From assembly GCF_900324475.1 (NCBI RefSeq), contig NZ_LT992502.1, forward strand, positions 2,604,001 through 2,668,000: a stretch of 64,000 bases of DNA. The letters run 5' to 3'. Of this stretch, positions 8,651 to 19,177 are shown in pieces; the stretch's first letter is position 1, and each line of letters starts with the position of its first letter. The position numbers and the translations under genes are program-made. The stretch is from Enterobacter bugandensis. GTDB lineage: Bacteria; Pseudomonadota; Gammaproteobacteria; Enterobacterales; Enterobacteriaceae. Under the pieces are notes generated by a model. The model ran no database searches. It was given only the letters and a program-made list of their open reading frames with translations, and was not told where the DNA came from.

Positions 8651-9703
8651 TTAAGGAGACGGTTTTTTATTGAGCGTTTCTTTCAGCTGACCGATCAGTT
8701 CACGCCTGAAATCCCCCAGCCGCGGCTTATCGCCATCAATCCACGGCAGCGGACGGCACACCTCCATCGCTTTGATACCCAAACGCGCCGTCAGCAAGCC
8801 CGCGCCAATGCCCTGGGCTGCACGGGCTGAAAGACGCGCCGCCAGATCCTGCGACATCCAGTCCATTCCCACTTCGCGCACCAGCTCGCTCGCGCCCGCA
8901 AAGGCGATATTGAGCAGGACCAGTTTGAACAGCCTGAGCCGGCTGTAGTAACCCAGCTCTATGCCGTAAAGGTTCGCGATACGGTTGATGAGGCGCAGGT
9001 TACGCCAGGCGATAAAGGCCATATCCACCAGCGCCAGCGGGCTGACGGCAATCATCAGCGTGGATTCCGCCGCCGAGCGGCTAATCTCACGCCGCGCCTG
9101 GGCATCCAGCACCGGCTGAACCATATGGGAATAGAGCGTGACCACCTCCCGGTCGTTCTGGGTTTCATGGATGGCGGCGTACCAGCGCTGGAGCGCCGGA
9201 TGCGACTGATCGATACCGGCCTGGCTGGCCAGTTTTTCACAGAAGGCGCGGCCTTTGCCAGTGCCGTGGCTGTGGAGGAGATCCCGCGCTTCATCGCGCT
9301 CGTGCGCGCGCTGTCGCAAACGCCAGAGGCGGCGCCACTCGGTGGAAACCGACCCGACGCCCGCCCCCACGATGAGCGCGCCCGCGGCACATCCTCCCAG
9401 CGCAACCCAGTCCTGGGTTTGCCAGGCGTTCATCGCCCACTGGACGCCCTGCCCGACCACGCTGACGCCAAACAGCGCCAGACCGGCGGTGACCATCTTG
9501 CGCCACAGGCTGCGTTTAGGACGCAGAGCGGCTTCCACGGCCGCCTCCGCCGGACCGTCTTCGACGGCGGGATCGTCCGGCAGCGCCGGGGCAAAGTTCT
9601 CCGCCTGCGCGCCGCTGAACGTCTGCGCCGTTTTAAAGGCGTCCTGACGCTCGGGCTCAAGCGTTCCGGTAAAGTCTATGCGCGGTTTTAACGGTTCCGT
9701 CAT
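8651..9703 (-). CDS. ycjF: Inner membrane protein YcjF (UPF0283)
   Basis: A 350-residue UPF0283 membrane protein. It has a charged N-terminal cytoplasmic stretch (about 1-65), two hydrophobic segments (about 70-90 and 100-118), a soluble helical region, and a further hydrophobic region near 215-265. The molecular role is not established; YcjF and YcjX are induced with the phage shock response in E. coli. Its start overlaps the ycjX stop by 4 bases, so the two are translationally coupled. Confidence 0.93.
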   Translation of the reverse strand: MTEPLKPRIDFTGTLEPERQDAFKTAQTFSGAQAENFAPALPDDPAVEDGPAEAAVEAALRPKRSLWRKMVTAGLALFGVSVVGQGVQWAMNAWQTQDWVALGGCAAGALIVGAGVGSVSTEWRRLWRLRQRAHERDEARDLLHSHGTGKGRAFCEKLASQAGIDQSHPALQRWYAAIHETQNDREVVTLYSHMVQPVLDAQARREISRSAAESTLMIAVSPLALVDMAFIAWRNLRLINRIANLYGIELGYYSRLRLFKLVLLNIAFAGASELVREVGMDWMSQDLAARLSARAAQGIGAGLLTARLGIKAMEVCRPLPWIDGDKPRLGDFRRELIGQLKETLNKKPSP

Positions 9704-11097
9704 CGCAATTTATCTCCAATCAAAAACTCCAGCGCCGCATCCAGACGGATGTGCGGTAACGGCCGATCGACGCTCATGGTCTGAGGGCGGAAGGCTTCAA
9801 ACTGGAAGCCCTGGCTCTGCCAGAAGGCCTGGCCCGGCAGCCGCGCGGGCACTTCGCCGGGATAGACGGTAAGCGGCTCGCCGTCACTGAGTCGATTCCC
9901 GCGTAATGCTGGTATTTTCTCGCCGTTAAGGTCAATCAGGCCGCTTTGGGTCGCCTGCACCGATGCGAGCCCAAGACAATCCATACTGATGCCTTCAAAC
10001 GCGGCGTTTTGCCAGGCGTCCTGCACCAGCTGCTGCAGCAGAGAAACCATGTTGGCGTGCTGATCGACCGTAACGTGATCGGCTTTTGTGGCCGCAAACA
10101 GCAGCTTGTCGATCACCGGTGAGAACAGACGACGAAACAGCGTCCGCTGCCCGTAGTGGAAACTCTGCATCAGCTGCGTCAGCGCGAGGCGCATATCGTT
10201 AAATGCCTGCGGCCCGCTGTTGAGCGGCTGCAGGCAATCCACCAGCACAATCTGGCGGTCGAAACGTAAAAAGTGGTTTTTATAAAAACCTTTGACCACC
10301 TTTTCGCAGTAGTAATTGTAACGCTCGCGCAGCATGCCGGCATTCGTGTGTTTGTCGGCCTGTGCCAGCTTCGACTCGCCTGCGCCGTCCACATCCGGCC
10401 ACGGAAAGAACTGCAGCGCGGGCGCGCCTGCTAAATCACCCGGCAAGACAAAACGGCCCGGCTGGATGAAGTGCAGCCCTTCCTGTTTGCACTGATGCAG
10501 ATAGTCCGTCCAGGCTTCAGCAATGGTCGCCAGACGGTTTTCATCCGCAGGTGCCAGCGGATCAAGGCCCTCGCACAGCTGTCGCCATTTCGTTGACCAC
10601 TCTGCGCGTTGCCCTTGCAACAAGCCCGTCATCTGGCGGGACCAGCTGAGGTAGTCCTGCGCCAGCATCGGCAGGTCGAGCAGCCATTCGCCGGGATAAT
10701 CGACGATTTCCAGATACAGGGTTGAGGTATCCTTAAAGTGACGTATCAGCGATTCATTAGAACGAAAGCGCAGCGCAAGGCGAATTTCACTGACGCCTCG
10801 CGTTGGCGTCGGCCACGCGGGCGGATCGCCGTAAAGCTGCGCCAGCCCTTCGTCGTAGGTAAAACGCGGTATGCCAAAATCACGCTGAGGGACGCGCTTA
10901 ACGCCCAGCAGACGCTCTTCGCGCACGGCGCTGAGCAACGGCAGCCGCGCGCCGGCGTGCAGATTCAGCAACTGGTTTACCATCGCGGTGATGAACGCCG
11001 TCTTACCGCTGCGGCTCAGGCCGGTAACGGCCAGACGCAGATGTCGATCAACGCCGCGGTTCACCAGTGAATTGAGTTCGTTCTTAAATCGCTTCAT
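9700..11097 (-). CDS. ycjX: YcjX-family GTPase-like protein
   Basis: P-loop protein of 465 residues, the K-12 length when the ATG at 11097 is used (AAGGA 5 bases upstream; another ATG two codons earlier overlaps that site). Walker A is [10 protein letters not shown] near residue 25, and EIVDYPGEW looks like a switch region with the DxxG-like pattern. YcjX proteins are reported stress-induced nucleotide-binding proteins; their exact function is not known. It forms an operon with ycjF and is divergent from ycjW. Confidence 0.92.
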   Translation of the reverse strand: MKRFKNELNSLVNRGVDRHLRLAVTGLSRSGKTAFITAMVNQLLNLHAGARLPLLSAVREERLLGVKRVPQRDFGIPRFTYDEGLAQLYGDPPAWPTPTRGVSEIRLALRFRSNESLIRHFKDTSTLYLEIVDYPGEWLLDLPMLAQDYLSWSRQMTGLLQGQRAEWSTKWRQLCEGLDPLAPADENRLATIAEAWTDYLHQCKQEGLHFIQPGRFVLPGDLAGAPALQFFPWPDVDGAGESKLAQADKHTNAGMLRERYNYYCEKVVKGFYKNHFLRFDRQIVLVDCLQPLNSGPQAFNDMRLALTQLMQSFHYGQRTLFRRLFSPVIDKLLFAATKADHVTVDQHANMVSLLQQLVQDAWQNAAFEGISMDCLGLASVQATQSGLIDLNGEKIPALRGNRLSDGEPLTVYPGEVPARLPGQAFWQSQGFQFEAFRPQTMSVDRPLPHIRLDAALEFLIGDKLR

Positions 11098-11252
11098 CGC
11101 CATCCTTCATTGCCCGGAAGCCAGGAATGTATGGCTTCAGAATACAATAAATGGGGGCAGATCGTTGATTATCAATTCTTATTTATTGCTATTGCCGTTT
11201 TCTCTCCAGTAAGATGAACGACATTGCTGTCAGTCCGGAGTGAGTAAGGTGT

Positions 11253-12263
11253 ATGTCACCCACCATCTATGATATCGCACGGGTTGCGGGCGTATCGAAA
11301 TCAACCGTTTCCCGCGTTCTGAATAAACAAACGAATATTTCCCCTGAAGCGCGAGACAAAGTGCTTAAGGCGATAGACGAATTAAATTATCAGCCCAACA
11401 AACTGGCCCGCGCCCTGACCTCTTCTGGCTTTGATGCCATTATGGTTATTTCGACCCGCTCGACTAAAACTACTGCCGGTAACCCTTTTTTCTCCGATGT
11501 TCTTCACGCCATTACGGCAAAAGCGGAAGAGGAAGGGTTTGACGTTATTTTACAAACCTCGAAAAGCAGTGAGGACGATCTGCAGAAGTGCGTGGGAAAA
11601 ATAAAGCAGAAGATGATCAAAGGGATCATCATGCTGAGTTCACCCGCAAACGAATCTTTTTTCACCACGCTGGACGAATACGGTGTGCCCGTGGTGGTTA
11701 TTGGAAAAGTAGAAGGAAAGTTCCAGAATATTTATTCTGTTGATACGGACAATTTTCACGACAGCGCTATTCTGGTCGATTCGTTTATTAAACATGGGCG
11801 AACAAAAATTGCTTGTCTGCATGCCCCGCTCGATTATCACGTTTCTATCGATCGCCTTGCGGGTTATAAATCCAGCCTTGAGAAGCAGGGTATCGCCATT
11901 AATCCAGACTGGGTCATTGATGGCGGATATACCCATGAAAGCGCGCTCCAGGCAGCCTGCAAATTACTCTCGTCTGACAACCCACCCAATGCCGTTTTTG
12001 CTACTGACAGTATGAAATTATTGGGTCTTTATCGTGCAGCGGATGAGTTAAATCTGATGGTTCCCGAGCAGGTTGTTATGGCAGGCTACAGCGATCCGAT
12101 GCTGTCTCTCGTTTTAACCCCTGCGCCAGGCGGGTTTGATATTCCGACGAGAAAGCTCGGCGAAGAGAGCTGCAACGTGTTGTTTAAGCGTATTGCGGGT
12201 AAACCTGCGCCGCATAAGATTTTGGTTGATACGCATTTTTCGGCTGCGGCGTCCTTGCGCTAA
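11253..12263 (+). CDS. ycjW: LacI-family repressor YcjW
   Basis: LacI/GalR-type repressor, 336 residues. The N-terminal helix-turn-helix is [20 protein letters not shown], followed by the hinge helix with [11 protein letters not shown], then a periplasmic-binding-protein-like sugar-binding core with VVMAGYSDP near the end. AAGG lies before the ATG. It converges on ompG and, by position and by K-12 knowledge, controls the ycj glucoside operon. Candidate operators are at 24995-25010 and 15051-15066. The inducer cannot be read from the sequence; a disaccharide or keto-glucoside of the pathway is likely. Confidence 0.93.
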   Translation: MSPTIYDIARVAGVSKSTVSRVLNKQTNISPEARDKVLKAIDELNYQPNKLARALTSSGFDAIMVISTRSTKTTAGNPFFSDVLHAITAKAEEEGFDVILQTSKSSEDDLQKCVGKIKQKMIKGIIMLSSPANESFFTTLDEYGVPVVVIGKVEGKFQNIYSVDTDNFHDSAILVDSFIKHGRTKIACLHAPLDYHVSIDRLAGYKSSLEKQGIAINPDWVIDGGYTHESALQAACKLLSSDNPPNAVFATDSMKLLGLYRAADELNLMVPEQVVMAGYSDPMLSLVLTPAPGGFDIPTRKLGEESCNVLFKRIAGKPAPHKILVDTHFSAAASLR

Positions 12264-12264
12264 T

Positions 12265-12288
12265 AACCAGGGGCAATCGCCCCTGGTT
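12265..12288. terminator. Hairpin between convergent ycjW and ompG
   Basis: Perfect 10-base stem AACCAGGGGC / GCCCCTGGTT with an AATC loop. The following T-run is short on both sides, so it may be a weak bidirectional terminator. Confidence 0.6.
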
Positions 12289-12296
12289 AATCATGA

Positions 12297-13211
12297 TCAG
12301 AACGCGTAGTTCACGCCGACACCTGCGTAGTGGAAGCGATCGCTCTCACCTTCGTCATGGTTTTCCCATTCGTAGGCATATTCCAGCGTCATGGATAAAC
12401 CGTTGTTAAAATCATAGGCGTACAGCATACCCAGACGGTTGAAATCATGTCCTTCACGCGTCGGATCGTCCTGCCAGTCCCAGTTTGACCAGCGATCGAG
12501 TCCCAGACGGGTATAAGGCGTTAACGTCGTCTGGCCTAACGAAATCGGCAGGTAGGCACGAATTTCCTGGGTAGAAAACTCGCCGTTATTACGTGAGCTG
12601 TCCATATTGAAGCCGCGCTCTAAATAATAATTTACTTTCGCAGAGAACGTTTCGTTGATGGTCCAGGTAAAACCGGTTTCGGTCTCGACGCGGCTGTCCG
12701 AATAACCGGTTTTTTCCAGATCGTTGGCAAACTGATACATGGCAAACCAGCCGCTAAAGCGCCAGTCGTCGGTTAATTTTATATCCCAGTCAGGCTGAAC
12801 TTTATAGCGCTGCATATTAGCGCTGCCGTCTTTGGCGCCGTGTTCATCTTTAAAGTGATAACCATAATTGCGGAAGCCACCGGTCAGACCGAACGTAAAA
12901 TCATCGGTGCCGATAAAGCGGTAGCGCAATTCAAATTCCGGGCGATCGAAATAGGTGCCACGCGTCATGCTGCTATAATCAACCGGCCCTTCCTGATACA
13001 TTGCCAGAGAGATTGTCCAGGCATCCCATGTTGCATTAAACCATACGGAGGGTTCATATAATCCATCTTTATCGTCGCCCTGACCTTCGACGTTTTCAAT
13101 TTCATACATGGCACCGATATTAAACGCCCACTGCTTTGCGGGTTCTGTTGCTTGCGCACAGCTAACCCCTGCGCACAGAACGAGCGCAGCACTTCTTAGT
13201 AGAGTACTCAT
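12297..13211 (-). CDS. ompG: Outer membrane porin OmpG
   Basis: Monomeric 14-stranded porin, 304 residues (K-12: 301). Signal peptide of about 21 residues ends in SCAQA before TEPAKQWAFNIG. The mature chain alternates hydrophobic and polar residues, is rich in Tyr and Trp, and ends in GVGVNYAF with the terminal phenylalanine used in outer membrane assembly. It lets mono- to trisaccharides through without a specific site. A terminator sits just before it (13237-13265), so its expression may depend on partial read-through or a local promoter. It completes the uptake route of the ycj operon. Confidence 0.93.
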   Translation of the reverse strand: MSTLLRSAALVLCAGVSCAQATEPAKQWAFNIGAMYEIENVEGQGDDKDGLYEPSVWFNATWDAWTISLAMYQEGPVDYSSMTRGTYFDRPEFELRYRFIGTDDFTFGLTGGFRNYGYHFKDEHGAKDGSANMQRYKVQPDWDIKLTDDWRFSGWFAMYQFANDLEKTGYSDSRVETETGFTWTINETFSAKVNYYLERGFNMDSSRNNGEFSTQEIRAYLPISLGQTTLTPYTRLGLDRWSNWDWQDDPTREGHDFNRLGMLYAYDFNNGLSMTLEYAYEWENHDEGESDRFHYAGVGVNYAF

Positions 13212-13236
13212 TAAATATTCCCTTTATAATTAACAA

Positions 13237-13265
13237 ACAAAAAAACCGGAAATTTGCATTTCCGG
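13237..13265 (-). terminator. Terminator after ycjV, before ompG
   Basis: On the minus strand CCGGAAAT, loop GCAA, ATTTCCGG, then TTTTTTTGT. It would cut ycjV transcription ahead of ompG. Confidence 0.75.
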
Positions 13266-13277
13266 CAAACACCTTTC

Positions 13278-14360
13278 TTATCTAATAGCCGCTTCGGTAT
13301 CGGCGTCGAAGAAATGGCACTTATTCATATCGAACTGAATTCCGATAGTATCTCCGGCTACGTAGTCATTGGCCGCGCCTGCGCGGACAACCAGTTCATG
13401 TCCGCCCACGGTGGCATAAAGCATAAATTCGGCACCGGTAAGCTCAGCGACGCTGACTTTCGCCGCGATATCTTCTCCGCTGCTCTGCAGGGTAAGAATG
13501 TCTTCCGGACGGATCCCGAAGACGACCGCTTTACGCTGGTAACCTTGCGCATTCAACTCGGCCAGCTTGTCCTCAGGGATCTCCAGACGCAGCGTTTCCG
13601 TTACGAAATAGCGATCGTCGATAGCGCCACGAATGAAGTTCATTGCCGGAGAGCCAATGAACCCTGCGACAAACATATTGGCCGGCTCGTTGTATACCTG
13701 CTTCGGCGCACCCACCTGCTGAATGATGCCATCTTTCAGGATCACGATGCGGGTCGCCATCGTCATGGCTTCCGTCTGGTCGTGCGTAACATAGATCATG
13801 GTGGTGTTAAGCTTCTGGTGCAGCTTGCTGATTTCGGCACGCATCTGCACGCGAAGCTTGGCATCAAGGTTGGATAACGGCTCATCCATCAGGAAGACGC
13901 CCGCTTCGCGCACGATCGCCCTGCCCAGCGCCACGCGCTGGCGCTGACCACCCGATAAAGCGCCAGGTTTACGCTTCAGGTATTCGCGTAGCCCTAAAAT
14001 CTGCGCCGCCCAGTTCACGCGTTCTTCAATCACCGCGGGCGCTATTTTTTGCATTTTCAGGCCAAACGCCATGTTGTCGTAGACCGTCATATGCGGATAA
14101 AGCGCATAGTTCTGGAATACCATCGCGATATCACGCGATTTGGCAGGCACGTCATTCATGCACACGCCGTCGATAATCAGTTCACCCGCGCTGATCTCCT
14201 CAAGACCGGCAATCATTCGCAGCGTCGTGGATTTACCGCAGCCCGACGGACCGACGAAAACAATAAACTCTTTGTCTTCAATTTCGAGGTTGAAATCCTT
14301 AACCACGTGGACCTGGTTATCATAGATTTTCTGAATATGTTTCAGAGAAAGTTGAGCCAT
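13278..14360 (-). CDS. ycjV: Sugar ABC transporter ATPase YcjV (intact)
   Basis: MalK/UgpC-type ATPase, 360 residues, that should power the YcjNOP sugar importer. Walker A GPSGCGKST (about 38-46), Q-loop VFQNYALYPHMTV, signature LSGGQRQRVALGRAI, Walker B VFLMDEPLSNLD, the H-loop YVTHDQTEAM, and a C-terminal regulatory TOBE domain are all complete. In E. coli K-12 ycjV is annotated as a broken gene, so the system is better preserved here. It lies 13 bases after pgmB in the operon. Confidence 0.93.
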   Translation of the reverse strand: MAQLSLKHIQKIYDNQVHVVKDFNLEIEDKEFIVFVGPSGCGKSTTLRMIAGLEEISAGELIIDGVCMNDVPAKSRDIAMVFQNYALYPHMTVYDNMAFGLKMQKIAPAVIEERVNWAAQILGLREYLKRKPGALSGGQRQRVALGRAIVREAGVFLMDEPLSNLDAKLRVQMRAEISKLHQKLNTTMIYVTHDQTEAMTMATRIVILKDGIIQQVGAPKQVYNEPANMFVAGFIGSPAMNFIRGAIDDRYFVTETLRLEIPEDKLAELNAQGYQRKAVVFGIRPEDILTLQSSGEDIAAKVSVAELTGAEFMLYATVGGHELVVRAGAANDYVAGDTIGIQFDMNKCHFFDADTEAAIR

Positions 14361-14373
14361 AATTTATTCCTTA

Positions 14374-15039
14374 TCAATACGCCCGGGACGCCCAGAATTC
14401 TGTCAGGCATTTCCAGGTCAGTTCCCGCGTTGAATGAAGTTGTAATCCCGCATGGTTAAGGCCAGGCCCAATCCCGACCGACAGCATTCCTGCGGCGTTG
14501 ATTGCTTCAACACCCGCAGCGGCATCTTCAATGCCAATCGCCTCTGCAGGACGCACGTTCAGCCCCGCACAGGCCGCAAGGAAGATCTCCGGGTCCGGCT
14601 TTGAACGGCAAATGCGGGAAGCATCAGCGCAAAAATCGAAGGCCTGATGAATGCCCAGCGCGTGCAAAATCCCTGGGGCATTGAGCGATACGGATGCCAG
14701 CCCAATCTTGACCTTCGCGGCACGGATCTCCGCCAGCACGTCGCGGATCCCCGGTAGCAGAGAATCCTGCGTCAGTGATGCCAGCGACTGGACGTAAAGC
14801 GCATTTTTTTTCGTCGCAAGCGCCAGGCACTGCTCCTCACTAAACATCCCCTCTTTTCCGCCGTGCTTCAAAATGCGCTGGAGGGAATCCATGCGGCTTA
14901 TTCCCTTAAGCTGTTCGTTAAACACTTCGTCGAAGGTAATGCCAATTTCCTCCGCCACGGCACGCCAGGCCAGAAAGTGAAGATGCGCGGTATCGGTGAT
15001 CACACCGTCCAAATCGAATACAACAGCCTTAAGCGTCAT
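14374..15039 (-). CDS. pgmB: Beta-phosphoglucomutase
   Basis: HAD-superfamily mutase (221 residues) that interconverts beta-D-glucose 1-phosphate and glucose 6-phosphate, taking the product of the phosphorylases YcjT and YcjM-type reactions into glycolysis. The aspartyl nucleophile and acid are in [15 protein letters not shown], the substrate loop has [12 protein letters not shown], and the metal motif is [12 protein letters not shown]. The frame is open to 15117, but the ATG at 15039 ([12 protein letters not shown]) follows GGAGGGGC and matches the K-12 start. It overlaps the end of ycjT by 11 bases. A candidate YcjW operator lies just upstream. Confidence 0.93.
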   Translation of the reverse strand: MTLKAVVFDLDGVITDTAHLHFLAWRAVAEEIGITFDEVFNEQLKGISRMDSLQRILKHGGKEGMFSEEQCLALATKKNALYVQSLASLTQDSLLPGIRDVLAEIRAAKVKIGLASVSLNAPGILHALGIHQAFDFCADASRICRSKPDPEIFLAACAGLNVRPAEAIGIEDAAAGVEAINAAGMLSVGIGPGLNHAGLQLHSTRELTWKCLTEFWASRAY

Positions 15040-17308
15040 GTTGCCCCTCCGTGGTAGCGGTCCCAGATGCGGATACAGAAAAGTCCTTATAGGTGCAAAC
15101 TTTTCGCTCCGATACATGCAGCGTTTTGCCCCACAGCGTCAGCGTGGCAGGCGCCGTGGTTTCAATGGTTAACACCTCGTTTTCATACGTGAAGTGCATT
15201 GCTGCGTTCCGCCACCGCAGCGGGAAAGCGAGTTTCTGCCAGTGAGCAGGCAGTTTTGGCGCGAGATGCAGTTCCCCTTCAATGATTTGCAGGCCAGCAA
15301 ATCCCTGAATTGCGCCAGACCAGATCGCACCGGTTGCCGCGGCATGAATGCCCTCATCGCTGCTGTGCGGATCCTCGCCCAAATCAATGGCGATGCCATC
15401 GCGCCAGAAGGCATAGGCCCCCTGCGTATCACCGCAGCGCGCGAGCACAATCCCGTGAATGGCCTTGCTCAGGGAGGAATCATGGATCGTGCGTGGCTCA
15501 TAGAACGCCAGATTGGCGGCGCATTGCCGTGGCGTAAACCGTTCTGGCAGCAGGTAGTTAAGCATCACCACATCGGCCTGCTTAAGGATCTGCATCTCGT
15601 TCACTTCCGCGCGGGAATAATCGAGCAGAATCGTCTGCTTGCCCGCTTTGGCTTTGTAACGGCTCAGATCGATGGCCGGTTTTGCCATGAAGGTATCATC
15701 CTGCGGGATCACACCGTCTGCATCGGCCTCCGGTAGCCATAAGCGCGCCAGGAACTGCGCAGCATTCTCCGTAAAACGCTCATCTTCACGCCCAAACATC
15801 GCCATAAACTGGCGCGCGCAGGCAACGTTGTGCCAGGCCAGATAGTTGGTGTAAGCGTTGTTGTTCACGTGCTCGGTGTATTCGTCCGGTCCGATCACAT
15901 CATGGATTTCCAGACGACCATTGACGTCCGTTGCGCGTCCCATCCAGAACAAAGCCGTTTCCATCAGCAGCGTCAGGCCTTCGTTACGCATAAAGGCGTC
16001 ATCATGCGTCGCCTGCCAGTACGCAACGACGGCCCAGGCAATATCAGCCACGATGTGATGCTCAGCAAGTGCGGAAGCCACCTTCTGGCGTACCCCGGTG
16101 CGGATGTTGATTGCCGCGAACTCCGGCGTCTCTTCCTCACCGCTTGCGGCGCTTTCCCATGGGAACAACGCGCCCGGCCAGCCGTTACGACGGGCTTTTT
16201 CCCGTGCGCCAGCCAGATTAAGCCAGCGATAGCGCAGCAGGCTGCGGGCAACCTGCGGGCGGGTAAACAGATGGAAAGGCAGCAGGAAAATTTCGGTATC
16301 CCAGAAGACGTGGCCTTTATACCCCTCTCCCGTCAGCCCCTTCGCAGCGATACTGCTTCGCTCATCATGGGCAGGCGTCATCGTGGTCAGGTGCCAGACC
16401 GCATAATCCAGCGCCATCTGATCCTGTTGCTCTGCGGAAGTCACTTCCACCCGGGCATCACGCCAGACCTCTTTCCAGGCATACCCTGAGCTTTCAAGCA
16501 ATGCGTCGTAACCTCTTGCGGCAGAAACTTTGAGATCGGCCAGCGCGTTGCGCGCAAAAGACTCCTGTGACAGCGCTTTATCGCTGCGATGTGTCACCCA
16601 GACGATCTTTTCAAGCGTGACAGTGTCACCCTGAGCAATGGTCAGTGAATGATGTACGCTGAGACGCCGATTTTTGGCGGTGAAACAGCTGTCACTTTTC
16701 GAGGAGAGTTGGCAAAACGCCGAAACAACAACCTCCGACGCCCGGTCCTGCGTTTCATACACCCCCTGCATATAGTGCTGATCAAAGACCCTGACCGAGA
16801 GTTCATCCAGATGCTGTCTGCCGCTGTTCGTTTGCGTCGCATCAATGCCGGTTTTCAGCACGGCATGCGTGGCGGCATCAAGAGGCGTGATCGCGAGCTG
16901 CATAGCCACTAATGGCAACTGGTCCAGCGACACAAAACGACGACTCTCCAGCCGATAGCGCTTGCCGTCGGGCGAACGCCAGACAACGTTACGATGCAGT
17001 TCGCCGTTAGCGAAGGCCAGCTCGCGCTGCCACTCAAGAATTTCCCCAGCCAGGAGGGTGAAATTGACGCCGTCCAGCTCTACATCAATACCGGTGATAT
17101 CCGGCAGATTGACCAGCTCGGTGGTCTCGTTGCGCCCCGCGCGATGATAAAGCCCAGCGAGATACATGCCTCTGATCTGCTGGGTGTACTCTTCTTCATG
17201 CGCAGCGCGAATGCCCATGTAGCCATTGCCGCATGCCATGATGGAGGCGTATTTATTCAGGCTGTGTGGACAAAAGCCCGGATCGGTTAATACAGAGACG
17301 TTCAGCAT
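15029..17308 (-). CDS. ycjT: Kojibiose phosphorylase (GH65)
   Basis: Glycoside hydrolase family 65 phosphorylase, 759 residues. K-12 YcjT splits kojibiose (glucose-alpha-1,2-glucose) with phosphate to beta-glucose 1-phosphate and glucose. Order: N-terminal beta-sandwich (about 1-270), linker, (alpha/alpha)6 barrel (about 310-690), C-terminal sheet. The general acid glutamate is in [17 protein letters not shown], and the phosphate-site region [11 protein letters not shown] is present. Its start overlaps the ycjS stop by 7 bases. Its product feeds PgmB. Confidence 0.92.
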   Translation of the reverse strand: MLNVSVLTDPGFCPHSLNKYASIMACGNGYMGIRAAHEEEYTQQIRGMYLAGLYHRAGRNETTELVNLPDITGIDVELDGVNFTLLAGEILEWQRELAFANGELHRNVVWRSPDGKRYRLESRRFVSLDQLPLVAMQLAITPLDAATHAVLKTGIDATQTNSGRQHLDELSVRVFDQHYMQGVYETQDRASEVVVSAFCQLSSKSDSCFTAKNRRLSVHHSLTIAQGDTVTLEKIVWVTHRSDKALSQESFARNALADLKVSAARGYDALLESSGYAWKEVWRDARVEVTSAEQQDQMALDYAVWHLTTMTPAHDERSSIAAKGLTGEGYKGHVFWDTEIFLLPFHLFTRPQVARSLLRYRWLNLAGAREKARRNGWPGALFPWESAASGEEETPEFAAINIRTGVRQKVASALAEHHIVADIAWAVVAYWQATHDDAFMRNEGLTLLMETALFWMGRATDVNGRLEIHDVIGPDEYTEHVNNNAYTNYLAWHNVACARQFMAMFGREDERFTENAAQFLARLWLPEADADGVIPQDDTFMAKPAIDLSRYKAKAGKQTILLDYSRAEVNEMQILKQADVVMLNYLLPERFTPRQCAANLAFYEPRTIHDSSLSKAIHGIVLARCGDTQGAYAFWRDGIAIDLGEDPHSSDEGIHAAATGAIWSGAIQGFAGLQIIEGELHLAPKLPAHWQKLAFPLRWRNAAMHFTYENEVLTIETTAPATLTLWGKTLHVSERKVCTYKDFSVSASGTATTEGQHDA
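15051..15066. promoter_or_regulatory. Candidate internal YcjW operator before pgmB
   Basis: GTGGTAGCGGTCCCAG is an imperfect dyad centred on CG, as in LacI-family operators. It shares 14 consecutive bases (TGGTAGCGGTCCCA) with the site at ycjM. It lies inside the 3' end of ycjT, 12 bases upstream of the pgmB start. Confidence 0.55.
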
Positions 17309-18357
17309 AGTGTTACGCTTTCCCCTGTTTCTGCGGATTCATAAAGCGCGCCAACAAGCTGCTGAATTACCAGTCCCTGTTCTGCATCGGCAATCATCAC
17401 GGGCTCTCCCAGCACGTGACGTACGAAGGCATCCATGCTGCGCAGATGGCGCTGATCGTCCGCCTCTTCGCGCTGGGTAAGGGTTTCTAAAACACCGGCT
17501 TCGTCGTTGTAGATGTGCGCCGGGAACAGCGTTGCACCCGCCTTTTCACCGCAGAAAGCGACGTTCATGATCGACTGCTCGCGAATGTTAAGCGCAAAGG
17601 AGGTGTCCAGACGCAAAATGCCGCCGTTGCAGAATTCAATCGTGCCAAACAGCGCATCTTCCACGGTAAATTGCGCAGGATCCCACTCGCCAAACTGACC
17701 GGTGCTTTTACGGTTTCCCAGCCTCTGGAAGCTGTGCGCAGTCACCCGTTTTACCGCCGGGAAACCCAGGACATACATTGCGGCGTCGAGCATATGAATG
17801 CCGATATCAATAAGCGGTCCACCGCCCTGTAGCGATTTGTTGGTAAAAACGCCCCACCCCGGCACACCGCAGCGACGCAGCGCCTGCGCTGAGGTAAAGT
17901 AAACTTCACCGAGCGTTCCGTTCATTACCGCATCGCGCAGGAGTTGGGTATCCAGGGCAAAGCGATGGTGAAAATCATAGGCCAGGACTTTTCCTGCCTT
18001 GCGCGCCGCGATGCGCATCTCATCAGCCTGCAGCGGGGTCATCGCCGGGGGCTTTTCACACATCACATGGCAACCCGCCTCGAGCGCCGCCATCACATGT
18101 TCAAAATGGAACCGGTTGGGCGAACAGACGCTCACCACATCCGGTTTTACTGCCTGCAACATCTCGTGAGCGTCCTGCCATGCCGATGGAATAGCATAAC
18201 GTTCCGCGAACGCCTGTGCCTGCTCAAGGCGGCTGTCCATGACAGCCACCATTTGAACATCACTGCGCGTGGCGTAATACGAGGCATGCACTTTGTCCGC
18301 GACCTGCCCGGCGCCAATAATGGCGACGCGCAGAGGCGAAGGTGTAGAAGCACTCAT
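17302..18357 (-). CDS. ycjS: D-glucoside 3-dehydrogenase YcjS
   Basis: Gfo/Idh/MocA-family NAD-dependent oxidoreductase that, in the K-12 pathway, oxidises or reduces C3 of glucosides. The Rossmann motif is VAIIGAGQVADKVHAS near the N terminus, followed by the family segment CEKPPAMT with its lysine, and later GGGPLIDIGIHMLDA. I take the ATG at 18357 (MSASTPSPLRV), which gives 351 residues as in K-12. Earlier in-frame starts at 18369 and 18378 exist, so the exact start is uncertain. It sits 14 bases after ycjR. Confidence 0.9.
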   Translation of the reverse strand: MSASTPSPLRVAIIGAGQVADKVHASYYATRSDVQMVAVMDSRLEQAQAFAERYAIPSAWQDAHEMLQAVKPDVVSVCSPNRFHFEHVMAALEAGCHVMCEKPPAMTPLQADEMRIAARKAGKVLAYDFHHRFALDTQLLRDAVMNGTLGEVYFTSAQALRRCGVPGWGVFTNKSLQGGGPLIDIGIHMLDAAMYVLGFPAVKRVTAHSFQRLGNRKSTGQFGEWDPAQFTVEDALFGTIEFCNGGILRLDTSFALNIREQSIMNVAFCGEKAGATLFPAHIYNDEAGVLETLTQREEADDQRHLRSMDAFVRHVLGEPVMIADAEQGLVIQQLVGALYESAETGESVTLC

Positions 18358-18371
18358 CACGCTCGTCATCC

Positions 18372-19160
18372 TTAGCATTCACGCAAATAAGTGAGAGAGT
18401 CCTGATAAGCCTTAGCCGGATCCTCGGCGCGAACACGGCATTCATACACCACGTATCCCTGATAGTTATCGGCACGCAGCTGATCGAACAGGCTGGCGAA
18501 ATCGAGGCTGCCGCTGCCCGGCTGATAGCGATGGTTATCTGCAATGTGAACATGACCCAGCAGATCGCGGTTCTGATGCAGCGCGTCCGTCAGCGAGTCT
18601 TCTTCAATGTTCATGTGATAGAAATCACCGATGATCTGCACGTGCTTCAGGCCGTTCTCTTCGATATAACGACGCGCGTCTGCCAGGGTGTTGATCATAT
18701 GATCCTGGTAGCGGTTCAGCGGCTCCAGGTAGACGGTGGTGCCGGTGCGCGCGGCCACCTCATCAAGCCAGCGCAGCGAGGCGCTTACGGCTTTGCGGTC
18801 ACCGTCCAGGCTGCGTGGAGAGGTCATTGGCGGCAGACGGAAGGTAAACATGCCCCAGGCAGCAGGCACGATAATGCCCTTTCCGCCCACTTCCGCCAGC
18901 GCTTCCAGAATGCGTTCGATCTGCTGTAATCCGTTCAGACGGCGTTCTTCGATGAAATCACCGATCCAGCCATCGTACCCGCCACATGCTGTCGTCACCG
19001 GCAGGCCCGTGGCTTTGATAGCGGCTTTCACTTCATCGAGATTTTCCACCAGCAGACGGCCGTCAATTTCGTAGCCATCAAAACCCATCGCTTTGATGTA
19101 CTCGAATTTTTCCATGATGTTGGTCGGGAAAAAGGCCTGGTTTTGTGTTGCGATCTTCAT
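18372..19160 (-). CDS. ycjR: 3-dehydro-D-guloside 4-epimerase YcjR
   Basis: TIM-barrel sugar epimerase/isomerase (262 residues) of the xylose-isomerase-like/AP-endonuclease 2 family. In the K-12 scheme it inverts C4 of the 3-keto sugar between YcjQ and YcjS. Metal-ligand elements visible are VYLEPLNRY (Glu), IGDFYHMNIEED (Asp, His) and GHVHIADNHR. It lies 17 bases after ycjQ and ends 14 bases before the chosen ycjS start. Confidence 0.92.
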   Translation of the reverse strand: MKIATQNQAFFPTNIMEKFEYIKAMGFDGYEIDGRLLVENLDEVKAAIKATGLPVTTACGGYDGWIGDFIEERRLNGLQQIERILEALAEVGGKGIIVPAAWGMFTFRLPPMTSPRSLDGDRKAVSASLRWLDEVAARTGTTVYLEPLNRYQDHMINTLADARRYIEENGLKHVQIIGDFYHMNIEEDSLTDALHQNRDLLGHVHIADNHRYQPGSGSLDFASLFDQLRADNYQGYVVYECRVRAEDPAKAYQDSLTYLREC

Positions 19161-19177
19161 GATTTGCTGTCCTTAGC

